Of a stretch of DNA of 64,000 bases, positions 35,715-47,600 are shown piece by piece (the first letter of the stretch is position 1; each line of letters begins with the position of its first letter). The position numbers were made by a program, and so were the translations under genes. The DNA is from Hexactinellida sp. DTS-2022 (Eukaryota > Porifera > Hexactinellida): positions 4,268,501 through 4,332,500 of the forward strand of contig JAPNXP010000001.1 in assembly GCA_028753945.1 (NCBI GenBank), read 5' to 3'. Below the pieces are notes generated by a model, which was not told the origin of the DNA, did not search any database, and saw only the letters and a list, made by a program, of their open reading frames with translations.

Positions 35715-38700
35715 TTATTTCTTTGATTGTAAGCGTGTTGTCATCAAATCACTAATAGATTTGGCATCAATTAAAGAAATCTTGTATTTTCGTGCAGCTT
35801 TTGATGATGGAGTTGGTGCCGAAATCTTGCAAAGGATGTCATTATTCGGTATATAGCAATTATCTTCTTTTGGAGGCCAGAAAAAGCAATTCATAGGTCT
35901 CCCTGGTCCTTTTGGGTGCATAAATTTAATCTGTAGATCACCTTCTTCCTCGCACACCATTTCAACTATCCCTATATACCAGTCATGGTCATATATACAG
36001 GCGACATAATCACCGATATTCAGGTATGAAACCTCATGATATTCTATAATATTATAGTTTTTCGCTCTTCTTTGTTTTGAGAAATCAAAAGTCATGGTAA
36101 AATCTACTTGTCTACTGTACCTCTTAGCTCCAATTAGTGTTGTATCCAATGGAACAAATTGATGATAACTACGTGTTCCAGGCAAAGCCTTGATATCTAA
36201 ATTTCTAAGAGAATATTGTATTGAAAGTAAAAAATAAGTAGAACGAATTTATAAGTTGGGAATTAATTTGCATACAACATACCTGGCTTCAAATGTCTTT
36301 CTTAGTTCAGTCAGCTGATATTGAGGTATATAAAAGAATTTAATGGTTGAGAGGCTAGTGGTAGTTGAGCAAAATTCAAACATCTCCAATGATGTTAATA
36401 TCTGATTAACTCTCGGTCTTTGTAAACTGGCTCTTGCAGTTACTCTCTTTACAGTACCTCCTATAGCATCACAAGGTGATTTCCCGTGAGAAGTTGCAAA
36501 AAAGTTCCATTCTGCTTCAATTCCAAATTCTGCTTTATGTTGACACAGGTTATAAAAATTCTTCTTATTTTTATATTGAGCTGCACACCCATCACTAAAA
36601 TATATGACTTTTTCGATACATGGTAATATTCCCCTCAAAAATTCTGTAAATACTTGTTGGATTTTATATACCATGATGACATCGTGTTCTGTATCATCAG
36701 AAATGAAGCAGAAAGATTTGTTGCATAGAATATCTACAGTATAATGTAAGGAAACTTGCATTCGAATAATTTATTTTAATCGAAGTAATGTTCGACTCAA
36801 TTACAAATGCAAAAACTCATATTAAAATGTTACCATTTTGTTTATAATAGATGACAATTGGATGCAACGTGGCTTGCGAATTATTCCAATGAAATCCTTG
36901 AACTTCATCTTGAACAACAAAGGAATAGTTCTCAGCAAAGTCAACAAGAATAATAGCTGTATCATCTTCAAGGTTATTCTTCAGTTCTTTACAATAAGAA
37001 CTCTGAACTTTGGATAAGAATGAGTGTGACGTCAATTTCTCGATGGAAGCAATAAGAACATCATAAAACTTATCTAATGGCAATGTGTGTGTCTCTAAGG
37101 TCGTTCTATCAGTGCTCTCCCATTGTTTATACTCAATTAGTGCCTAGAATGTAAAATACACTAAGTTCAAATGGGAGGAATATAATACAAGTATTTGTAT
37201 AGTTGTCTTCCACCGAATATAATAAATTATGTCACATGCTCAATAAAGAGTATTCCAAAATTGTTATATAAATAAATAGCAATACCTGTTCATCTTTTTC
37301 TTTCACTATCGTAGTTAGATATTGTCTGAGGTTGCCGTCTCCAGGACATTTCTCACATCGATGGATCATGCATTCATGATTATCAAGAGAACACACCAAC
37401 TTCGACATCAATGTTTTGTATGAGTCGGGAATGTCTAGAGCATCGATTAGAAGAATACTGTTTTGGTGGATAGAGCATACACATACTGAGTGAGTTCCAC
37501 ATGAGTCAGCAAGTACGCACCACTTTGGGCGTAAAGTGCAGAACTTAGAAAAAGAAATCTAGAAAGATTAAGTTGGATTAACGTCAATATAATGATTATC
37601 TCTGTACTACAGTGAAATTCTATTAGCGCATCCTATTTGTAGAATTGTCTAATTCGAAATTTATTGATGAATGGTGCACAACATAACGAACTACATATGA
37701 CCACACATTGTTTTATTACATCACACATATTACGCATTCACAGCAATTAGTGAAAAAGTATCCTGACCTTTTTATCTGGATGACTTCTTTTAAATTCTCC
37801 ATGTAATTCTTTTAAATTTGACAAAATTAATCTCTTTTGGACGTGAACATTTTTCGCGATACTAACATAATCCTTCTTTCCTGGCATCTGACGTGTGAAT
37901 TCGTCATCTTCGTAACAATATTCAACAGCTCTGGTAATTTCTTCAGGCAACTTTCTCCCTATTACAGATTGTTTTCATTTAACCAGATGGAAGTAAGTAG
38001 GTGTATCGTAAAATCTTATATCTTACCATTTTTAGATTCAACTTCTCCAAGGATACCCTTATTTTGCAATAATTCCCGTGAGAGATCTACCAAGTATAGT
38101 GAAGTACCAAAATACTTAGATACAGCTTCACGAGAGCAATTCTGCGGGGCTAAAGTAAGTAACTGCGTTTGCTTACGAGTATCAGAATGAGAAATTTCAT
38201 TCTTGATCAAATACATTAGACGATCATATTCTTCAGCTTTTTCCTCAACTGTTAAGTTTCCGATATTGCTGCTCGTAGTTGAATATGAAATTTCTTGACC
38301 TTCCTCTATAGACTAATCTCAGGATTGTGTTAAAATCGAATTTAGAAAATTGTATACAGGGTTGCCATGGGTTTGGGAATTACCATGGGATCCCCATACG
38401 CATAGAAATGGGATCGAAATGGGAATCAGATTATCCCCTATGGGGATCCCCATATGGAACTTACAATCTATAGAAGATATTCAAATTCTGAAAGCGAACC
38501 ATTTCGAAAAACGAATGGAAACCCATATGATGATCCCCACAAAATTATTGTGGGATTGAGATGGGAATAGAAATTCCACTCCCACGGCAACCCTGAATTC
38601 GTATATACTCACCTCTAAACAATCTTGCAATCTTGTTAATTTTTTTTTTAATTCAATTTGTCTTCCGTGAAATTGCTTACCATGTTTATTTACTGGTGAA

Positions 38701-39686
38701 ATACCAAGGGCAATAGGGAGTTCATCTATAACAATTTCTAGCATATCCTAGATAAATTAATCAAATACATTAATTACAATAACCATAATACGGTGAAAAT
38801 TAAATGGGTAAATTTGAGATGGTCAACTTGGGGATTCAAAAAAGCACTATTATACAGTAGAGCAGTGGTTCTCAACATGTGGGTCGCGAAATAAAATATT
38901 CGAGAAAACCTCTGCAGTATAGTGTATACTCAACACTAATTAATAATTTCATTTATCTGTTACTTATTATACTACTAGTTGTCACAAATAGTATAAATAT
39001 TTGTGAAAACTTGGAGTATATTAATAAGTTTGCAGTATCCGCTACCTCCAGAGTCCATACTCAATAGATTTTGGACTATAAAATCAATCAGTTTAAATGG
39101 AATACCTGAGTTAATCTTGTATCAATCGTTTGAATATCAATATCCTGATCTGTTATATTCGAATCTGTATATCCTGGTACTCTAATTGTTGTATTTGGCG
39201 AATGAAATGATTTAGACATTCTATATTCTCTAGGTTCTTTCAAAATATCCGATAATTGAGAATAACAACGGGAGCATACTTTCCGCCCAGGCACAACTGA
39301 TACATCAAAACTTGACAAATTCATTGCATTACATTGAGTAATAGTGATTGTACCTAATTTTGTATAATATACAATTACATACGTATATTAGCATAATAGT
39401 TAATAATAAACTCACCTTTGCAATTCTGGTTATTGGTACTGTGCTTATTAAATGGGTCACAACAATATGGATTTAATTTAGAATATTTATCCAAATATAT
39501 TTTTTGATGATGAAGACAGATTGTCTTTAAGTTACGCTTACGAACTCCTGTTCTCCAAATTAACAAGTCAACGTCCTTAGTTGAAAGATCAGTTATTAAC
39601 AATAGAGCACATTTTCCATGAGTGTAAATTGTGCTATGACAATTAGAGTCACCAATCTCACCAAATGAACAATTAGTTAAAGACAT
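35715..39686 (-). CDS. Putative DDE-type transposase, 891 residues, nine exons
   Basis: Exons (minus strand): 39686-39416, 39353-39106, 38747-38613, 38312-38027, 37958-37768, 37558-37286, 37143-36834, 36754-36283, 36204-35715. All borders are GT-AG, all phases agree, and the sum is 2676 nt with no internal stop. Residues ~1-90 include CLHHQKIYLDKY and CCDPFNKH. Residues ~91-173 include GRKVCSRCYSQL. Exon 6 has Cys/His blocks (CGTHSVCVCSIHQN, CMIHRCEKCPG), likely zinc-binding. Candidate catalytic acids lie in LVDFAENYSF (~D536), YFSDGCAAQYKN (~D626) and SHGKSPCDAIGGTVKR (~D667), in an RNase H-like order. The C-terminal exon has YLNIGDYVACIYDHDWYIGI, resembling an SH3/Tudor-type fold. The role as transposase is inferred from the flanking inverted ends. 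The start codon is the first Met after the right terminal repeat. Confidence 0.8.
38357..38595. mobile_element. hAT-type MITE in an intron of the intact transposon gene
   Basis: 239 bp, ends CAGGGTTGCC / GGCAACCCTG, with 'gggatccccat' words inside. The flanks AATTGTATA / AATTCGTATA look like a duplication with one indel. It sits between exons 3 and 4, ending 17 bp from the exon 3 donor, and leaves the reading frame intact. Confidence 0.8.
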
Positions 39687-39854
39687 TGAAGAGAATAAAG
39701 TATTTAGAAATCTTGATTGCAGAATGAATATTTGAATACAATAATATGAATATAACGTGTATATATTTACCTACAATATCATTTCCTTTAAAGTATAAAT
39801 ACATACCATAGTTACCAGGTTGTAGTTAAGATATCGTCAACACAATTGTTCAGC

Positions 39855-40529
39855 AATTGATTCAATTATATACATACCTTTGCCAGATTTAGTAACTACA
39901 AAAGAATTGTATCACTGCCAAGAATAAAAAAACGGCAAATTTAGTTTTGATAAATCAAATTATTAATTTTGGAAAGTTTGGGAAAATATATTTCCAATTT
40001 GCTAAACTGTAAAATTGAGTTAGTGACATAAAGTGTTTAATATCTAAGAGGGGAAAATGGGAAATTTTTGAAACTTTCACCATATTGAAAGAGTCGAATA
40101 AGGAATGTGTTAGAAAAATAAATTTCACTTCCCAACATTCCCCCTAGAGTTACGTCATAGTTCCGGTTACATAGCATGAGTGAGTTCCAGTCCAAAAAAT
40201 AAATGATATAATGACATAAATCAAATAACTATTATATTCATAGGAATCTACGAATTATAAACTGTGTGTAGTGTAAAGATCATATTGCTAGCATTAAAAC
40301 TGACAAAAATATAGCAGTTTGAAATATGGCAGTCAAATAGTATTCTTGAAAGTTTTAAAAAAATGATGAAAATGCCAAATTTCGTGACGTCATAATTTGA
40401 GAACAGCATTGCGGAAATTTTAGAAACTTGCAGGAATACAATGAACAGCTAAGTACTCTCGACTCACAAAGTTTCAGACAAATCTGAGAATGTTGGTGAA
40501 ATGACACTATGATTTGACGAAGAATTCCA
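39855..40529. repeat. Right terminal inverted repeat of the intact transposon
   Basis: 675 bp, reverse complement of 34815-35489. Its inner end lies 168 bp upstream of the transposase start codon, so it probably contains the promoter. It contains TGACGTCA at 40385. Confidence 0.93.
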
Positions 40530-41341
40530 CGGGTGCCAAAAGTTACCCCTATATGCCAAAAATCACATTTGGAAACCGTCCAGTTTCTTCAATCAACTCG
40601 GAACATACAAAAAATATAGCACACATACGCACATACACCCAGCCTTGTGTTTTAATAGTATAGATTTTTTTAGTACACGTGTTGCTCGTATTAACGAGGT
40701 TCCAATGTATAATGTAATTCAGAGTGATGTTAAATATTTTGTATTTATAGAATTCTCAAAACCAAAATGGAACTACACATTTGAAATAATTCAAAAGTAC
40801 ATTTATAGGCGTAGTTTGTGTTCGAGTCATAATAAATTCCAGATGAAACTTAGTATTCTATCTAACTTGGTTTGAAATCATTTAGAAGCATTTTGAATAT
40901 CATAAATATTTGCCTATACCTAAGTGATAAGCCACTGTGTGTCGCTCCTAGAATCATTTTTTAGCTATGGGACAAAAAATTGTAAATCCAAAAATACGTT
41001 TGAAAATTCGAAATTCAATAATCCGGCCAAGAGATCCACAATAATTCCACAGCCAGAAGCCTACCGGGAAATTTCAGAACTAGTCATTTACGGTCTTAGC
41101 AGAGAGGCGAGAATAAAAACAAACAATGAAGGGATTTCAAAACTGGCCACATTCCATTGTATTCGGTTCCATAAAGACAGTTACTATATACTAGCTAAGT
41201 TCGCTAAGTTTTAGTCACAAAGAAGTAAATAATAATTTTTAATAATTTAATTAATGGGCTTGGATTTTTAAACATGAGTTGGCATGCAAAATCAACAATT
41301 TCCATTAATATCAATATTCAAATACAATTTAATAATATTAA

Positions 41342-41673
41342 CTAGTGATGAACTGTAACTTCGCCCTCATAATCGTTTTCAAAGTGTTCGGTCAGTATAC
41401 GCATCAGTAAATGAATTTGCTTCCACCAAATAATTGAATGAGTTCGTTTTTCAAAATTAGTATCTTCTTTCAAATCCTTAACAGGGCTTAATTTGAAAGA
41501 GTTCCGAATTAGGCCAAGTACATAAACTGTTTTGTGATCCGCAATATCTTTTTCTTTAGAGTCTGTAACTGAATTAGAGACAAATTCATTTACACAATCG
41601 ATGCATTTTATAGCCACCCTGCACCCATATAATCGATCAATTGGAGAGGGAGAACCTCCTTGTTGTAAGTGCC
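41342..41673 (-). CDS. PFK: PFK last exon
   Basis: 332 nt. It completes the split Gly codon, then HLQQGGSPSPIDRLYGCRVA, a variable region, NFEKRTHSIIWWKQIH and LMRILTEHFEND, ending VTVHH-stop (TAG at 41342-41344). The WWK motif and following helix match the tail of animal PFK. ATTAAA-like words downstream (41220-41260, minus strand) could serve polyadenylation. Confidence 0.94.
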
Positions 41674-44600
41674 CTAAAATATTAGAAAATTATATTCAAA
41701 CGGGATACCAAACATTAAGGTTTCTAGCACACAATGACATTTGTAGATGATTCAGTATGGTTATTAACATAACTCGATATGTCAACCCAAAAAAAATAAC
41801 ATTATTTTGTTTTGAAAACTCATTAGATAAATAATGAGGTAATTTAATATATAATTTCTGATCATAATGAGGCAATATTGCACATTAGAATATCAAATTG
41901 TCGATTACTTTAGGTGTATAAATCGAATCATTACGATTATTGTATACTGGGATAAAGCTAGTGCCACGTGGCAGGGACACTTATGCCACCTGATGGATAT
42001 TGGCTGAAACGATTAAAATCACAATATATTAAAATTTAGAATTATATCAAGATATTTATAGTGATTTTAGAGAACACTCACCTACTAAAGTATTCGTACC
42101 GATCAATAATTTCCATGCTCATTTTGCCACCAACATTTAAATAGAATTTCAATAGAAATTGGAATTCGATATGACGAGACTCATAATTTGGTATATTAGG
42201 GCTAATTAATATTTATTTTAAATAAATTATTGGAATTTTAAGGGTTTTTTTGAGGTATTAACCAAATTAACTAGATAATGAGCTCATTAAATATTTGTTT
42301 CTGTTTACCAAAAAGAGTTTCGCATTAAGAAAGCCTGAATGCAGTCTTGAATTCTTTATGTCAGAATTACTCTTGCTGATAATTTTTATACCTCGATCTA
42401 TAAAAGTGCGTCCAGGCACCGTCTACGGGAAAAAATATTTAAAGGAAGTGATTTTAATACTGGCCTGCTATGTAGTAGTCGGCACAGTAAAATGAATTAT
42501 TGAGAGCTGAAAACAGTAATAAAAAATGATGCAAGTGATCTGATAACAGCAGTTTTGGGATCAATGCTGATTTCAGAATTAATTAGATTGGTGGTTTGTT
42601 GATACATTCGTTATTCACCCATGACAATTGGGGAATTCCAGGTCAATTCATCCAGTCATTTCACCAACATGAAACGATTTGTTTGAAAGTAGGTAATACA
42701 GTAGCCCACACTATTCATTAAACATGTGTGAGTTCTGAATCATTTTATAGTAGAGTCGGCACAATATTATTATAAAGGCAGTGATTTCAATACTGGCCGG
42801 TATACTATAGTATAATCGGCACATTAAAATGTGAAAATATTGGTTGTTAAAATTAAGGTATTTTACCTCTTTTGGATTCAGAATAGTCGAAAACCTAGAA
42901 AAACGTTTCATTAGTGGATAATCATCAGGGATACATTCTAATTTAACCTAAGTGAAGTCATAGATATGATATCAACTTGTTGGTTTAAATTTAAGTTGGC
43001 AAAAATACCATTTTCTCTTTCAATTTCTAGGATACCTTATTAAAATAGTACAACAATGTGATGACATGTTTCGCAAGTATTTTCTCTCCTCTCTCTAATG
43101 ATAATAACAGCGTACAGATTTATCAGCTAATTATACCGATTTTCCTCTTCTCCACTTACACTTCGTATGAATTAATTTAATTGTATTGTTAGCTCATCAA
43201 AAGCCAAAATATATAATTGAGAAAAATTGAAAGATGCAGTATCAACATGAATCATTAGTCTTTCATCTACATTATTAATTAAAACCATATTTAGTCCCGC
43301 AGATACCCGCATACATTATTATTTTAAAGTCCGAGAAAATACACTAATTTTCGAATTTTTCTCTATTTAATAACATTATTATAATATATAATGGGTATGT
43401 TTATAATATATAGCTATGATGATATATTTCATGACTCAACCGACTCTAGACGATATAACATATAACATAATTACATTCCTTTTGATCAGCGATAACCTGT
43501 GTTTGTCATATACTATTGTTGTAATTTTAGTTGTTTTATTTTATTGATAAATCGGTTTCAAAGGTCTCAAACGTCATTAATCGTTTTTGAAGCATCATAG
43601 TGACGTCATAATTCGAAATGTTGAAGCCATACACTTCCTGGCCAAAAGTATTTGAACAAGAGGTATTTAAATGAAGACAAATTATTCTTCTAGCAGAATT
43701 TTCAAGATTATTTAAAATATCCTAATTACTTTACATTTAGTGCTATATTTATATATTAAAAAAAAAATGATTTTAGGAAATTTTCAAAAAATATCCATCA
43801 AGTGGCAGTGTCGTTGCCACGTGCCACTTGTGGCGCAAGTGGCATCAATGGGAATGAGGCTGTATCTCAGTATAAAATGTTCGTAATGATTAGATATTTA
43901 GCACCTAGAGTAGTTCGATTGTGAGGAATTTAAATCCGAAATGAGAATTTGTATATTTTAATTGCCTCAATTATCCGAAATTAAATATTTAATTAGCTCA
44001 TTATATAGTTAATGAGTTTATCACCTCTATAGAAATTTAAATTTAAAAAAATTGCTTTATTCTTATACTTAACATATCGTTTCATAAAAATAGTATTGTA
44101 AAAGCACCCAGAAACGTTGGTATGTTGCTAGGTACCCTGACTGTTTATAAAATAATTATTGTTGTACTAATACTTTGGCCAGGCAGTGTATAAAAAATTA
44201 GATATGTTCAATCGACACCTTATAAACTAGAGTGCGCCCCGTAAAGCCCGTGGCCCACTATTCAAAGTCCGCGGGCAGCTTATTTATTCCGCCAGCCCGA
44301 GATTTAGGAAATTTGTTATTTTATGGCACCATTGGCTGAATTCGTGATAGAGAATTCATAAAATTTCCGCGTTATAAGATACGGGAAATCGTATGCGCAA
44401 ATAGTATATATATAAAATATTTTATACCGGCACCACTTTGATAGTTTCGTTAGTTATTTCCGTTTTCTTCCAATTAATGGTGGAAGTTAGTAGCTTTAGT
44501 GCATCTAGACTTTTTGATTTATTTGTTATTGAAAAATTTAAATTTGATCTTTTTGACTCTTTTCGGCCCGTTTTGGGCCCGCGGCCTGTGGAAAAAGGCC

Positions 44601-47600
44601 CGCAGCCCGTGATTTACAATAAATCCCGCACGGGTCGCACCCTAGCTTATGAATGAGATAGTATACAAGAATAATATATTGTATTGTTCAAAAACGTCTT
44701 TTTATATCGATTTCTCCTGATTTGACATTTTTCCGTCGAGAAGCGACCAAGACCGAAGGGCTCGTATCATATGAAATAACAGATAAATAGATAATAAACA
44801 AATTCTTCGATGAATTATATAAAATCTTAGTTGACTAATTCATTGGATTATATAAATGTTTGACAAACTTGAATCGTGATAATTTACTTTTCCAATTGTG
44901 ATTCTTGATAGATAATGGTAGATATACTATAACATAATTATATGATAAGTATAGTAACGTACGTATTAGACGAGTGATTTTGCTTGAAGATTCACTGATT
45001 ATAAAAATTAAAAATAATCCTGAATTATTAATTTCTTGGCTATAACTCAATGAATTAGTCAACTTAGATTAAAATTCACCCAGTATGTTAGTCCTGCAAA
45101 CATAATTGTTTTCACTTTGTCCCTCATAGATATTTTGCAAAAAACTTGTAGTGTAGTGAGGATTAGCGTTCTCATTTCGCACAACAACTCCACGCATATT
45201 TCCACGCTTAAACTTTTGAATAATTTTCTCAATGTCGTCAGAGATTGAAAATACATTAAATGGAACTTCCGGTATATAAGCATTATCAGCGCCTCCAGCT
45301 AATGCACTCATTGTAGCAAGATATCCAGAAAAGCCTCCTTGAACCTATTGAAAAATTTAACAATTACTTATATAAGTACAATTATAAAGATAACAAACAC
45401 TTGAATGAGGTAGCCGTAGCAACATGGAAATTATTTCCTACAATTCAGTTGTTTATTGATTTGTCGAGTAAATTTAACGGGAAAATCTATAAAGTTATTT
45501 TACAGATTATTATAAATTAAGAATTTCCTGCGGAAAAAACTACCCTCTTCATAATTATCCCATATAAAATAAGTAATTGACTGAATTCAAAACAGCAATT
45601 TCCAACATTTCTTAAAAACATGATGACTATGCAATTATTAACCGAAAAAAGATATTTACCACATAATGTAATAAATTGAGACAAGAAATGTAGTAAAGAA
45701 CACTTATAAACTATTTAATTGAATGTTTAAAAATCTATATTATTAAATCTCGATTGTTGTGTGTGTGTTTGTGTGTTTGTTTGTTGGAATTCTGTTTTGG
45801 AGAAGAAATAGTATTTAATGAAGAAATTAATGATCTTTAATAAAAGTATTTCTCCTAGTTGTTTAATTACGTATAATCATAGCCTACTATAAAAGGCCAC
45901 TTCACTGAGCAAATTTCCAGTGTACCAGGGATAAGATTAAGGCTATTTTATTATCTACCCATAATGTTCATATAGTCAATTTGATTGAAACTCAAATCAA
46001 AAATCCGTTGAAAGATTTAACTAATAGTAGGGATTTGTATATGTAAATACTGTACAATTTATTTACAAATTACATATTTATTAATTACTTCCCTTAACTT
46101 TTTGATTTTAGCTTCTTATTCATATTCTTTCTTGGAGGCCTAACTAGCCTTGTTCTGCCCCTAGTAACATTATTACAATGTTCATAGTGCAGGGGCGCCG
46201 CACGGCTCTGAAAAGTCTCCGGCCCAACAGTTAAAGTGGTCCGGCCAGAAATGGACCCTCTTATAAAATATAGTGCAATAAATAAAATTGGTCGGCCATT
46301 GCCGGACCAGCCGAACGAGTGCTACGCCTGTGCATAGTGGTATTCCAATATTGCACATTCCTTCAGGATTGCAAGTCATAGTTCAGAAATATAAACGGTT
46401 TCTGCATAGAGATGATAGATATTTCAGTGTATATTTGATGACCTCAGTATTCAACATCAGCGGCGGAAATAAACAAAAGCGCTGAATGAACAGCGATAAT
46501 TCTCTAATCTCTACATTTTATGAAATAATTGACAAATCTAAAGATCCCCAAGGATGGATTATTTAGCATCTTGATCAGGCGGCGCCAGAGGGGGGGCAGT
46601 CTCCCCCCTTAGTTTAAATTCTGTCCCCCCGCAGGGGGGTCAGGATTTTTGGATATTCTCAAGTTAAAATCATATGTGGTAACTTCGCCCAGGCTAATCC
46701 CTGGAATCATGCCAAGAATTCCTCATTCCCCTGGACACATTTCTAGAGGCTCGAATGTCTAAAGATTTTAGCTCGCTCACTACGCTCGCTCGAGTATCAT
46801 AGAGACACATATATTATTACCGTATATCTCGGATAGTAACATCACCGAACCGCCAAATAAAAATTTAGTAACACTATTTGTGATACTTATTTCTTCAAGA
46901 ATAACATTATTTGAAATACAATGCTTATTTAGTAATGGGAATTTATATAAGCAAATATAATTTCAAAAAAATTCAAAATTGCAGCTGTGCCGACGCATTT
47001 CCCTTTGGTAGCACTATCTTTTTGTGGCAACCGGTTGGGTAAATGATAGTGCCTCCAAGGCAAATGCTGTCGCCACAGCTGCAATCACTATCAAGGAGTT
47101 AAATTATTTCAGAAAGGTGTTTCAAAAGGCAACGACCATTAGTGAGTAGGAAGTTTCATTTTAGCTCACTTCATTCAATTATTTGCAATAATTATTAATC
47201 TAAATTGAATTTCACTAAAATAATTGAATTCAGCGCTGTCGATAACCCCAAAAATCTAATCGGAACCGTCTGTATAAGTCAAACACAGAGCGAATTAATT
47301 ATGTCAGTGTATCCATTGTGCAAGAATATTCTCGCAGAAGTAGTATACTAATCACATAATCTGTTGTTGTTATGGAATGTAAAATCTTAGTTTCAATTGG
47401 AAATAGAAGACTACTCGATCTCACAAGTTAAATCAATATAATTATCGCAAGTTGAAAGAATGGAATTAGATTTAACAGTTTTATTGAAATTGAAGTGTGA
47501 GAAAACAAAGAAATTTCAACCCCAATTTATGGCAGAAATTAAACCCATTATTTAAAAAATTTGTTATCCCATCAGACGCAGAATTTTATCATGAATCCAA

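Larger units (their letters stand above)
34815..40529 (-). mobile_element. Intact DNA transposon with 675-bp inverted ends, superfamily uncertain (IS3EU-like?)
   Basis: A 5715-bp element with terminal inverted repeats 34815-35489 and 39855-40529, flanked by the exact 6-bp duplication CGGGTG (34809-34814, 40530-40535). The empty site is preserved in copy A3 at 13283-13288 (GGCGGGTGCC). Between the ends is a single nine-exon gene on the minus strand with about 170-225 bp of spacer on each side. The near-identity of the ends and the unbroken reading frame imply a recent insertion. The gene's product has the features of a DDE-type transposase. 6-bp duplications are reported for few eukaryotic DNA transposons, IS3EU among them. 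That assignment is from memory and needs a database search. Confidence 0.88.
33977..40660 (-). repeat. Helitron/HINE-like element A4, host of the intact transposon
   Basis: Segments 33977-34280, 34751-34814 and 40530-40660 join into a copy of the A family of about 490 bp (CTAGCGCGCTTCG to TTTTAATAGTATAG). It carries a 470-bp MITE and the 5715-bp transposon. The hairpin is partly deleted ('aaaaatcggttggtgtg'). Confidence 0.65.
41690..43625. other. PFK intron without other genes
   Basis: Contains two copies of the 'gtcggcaca' palindromic satellite motif (below) and, at ~41950-42060, a diverged inverted relative of the interior of the Tc1-like element at 43632. No coding sequence was recognised. 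Confidence 0.5.
45878..46575 (+). mobile_element. P-like element 3, 5' fragment
   Basis: Starts CATAGCCTACTATAAAAGGC, matching the termini of P-like elements 1 and 2, then 'accagggataag' as in element 1. A THAP exon and part of the next coding block (PQGWII, ~46540) follow before homology ends at a G/C-run-rich insert (46575-46650). It lies in a PFK intron. Confidence 0.68.

Noticed and set aside
34815-40529. Polinton/Maverick element
   Set aside because: It shares long inverted ends and a 6-bp duplication, but is only 5.7 kb and has no polymerase, integrase, protease or capsid-like gene. The ends also lack the AG...CT termini expected of Polintons.
40645-41214. Two plus-strand ORFs of 76 and 96 codons beside the PFK stop
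   Set aside because: No recognisable domain. They lie across a repeat end and the PFK 3' flank; chance in AT-rich DNA is likely.
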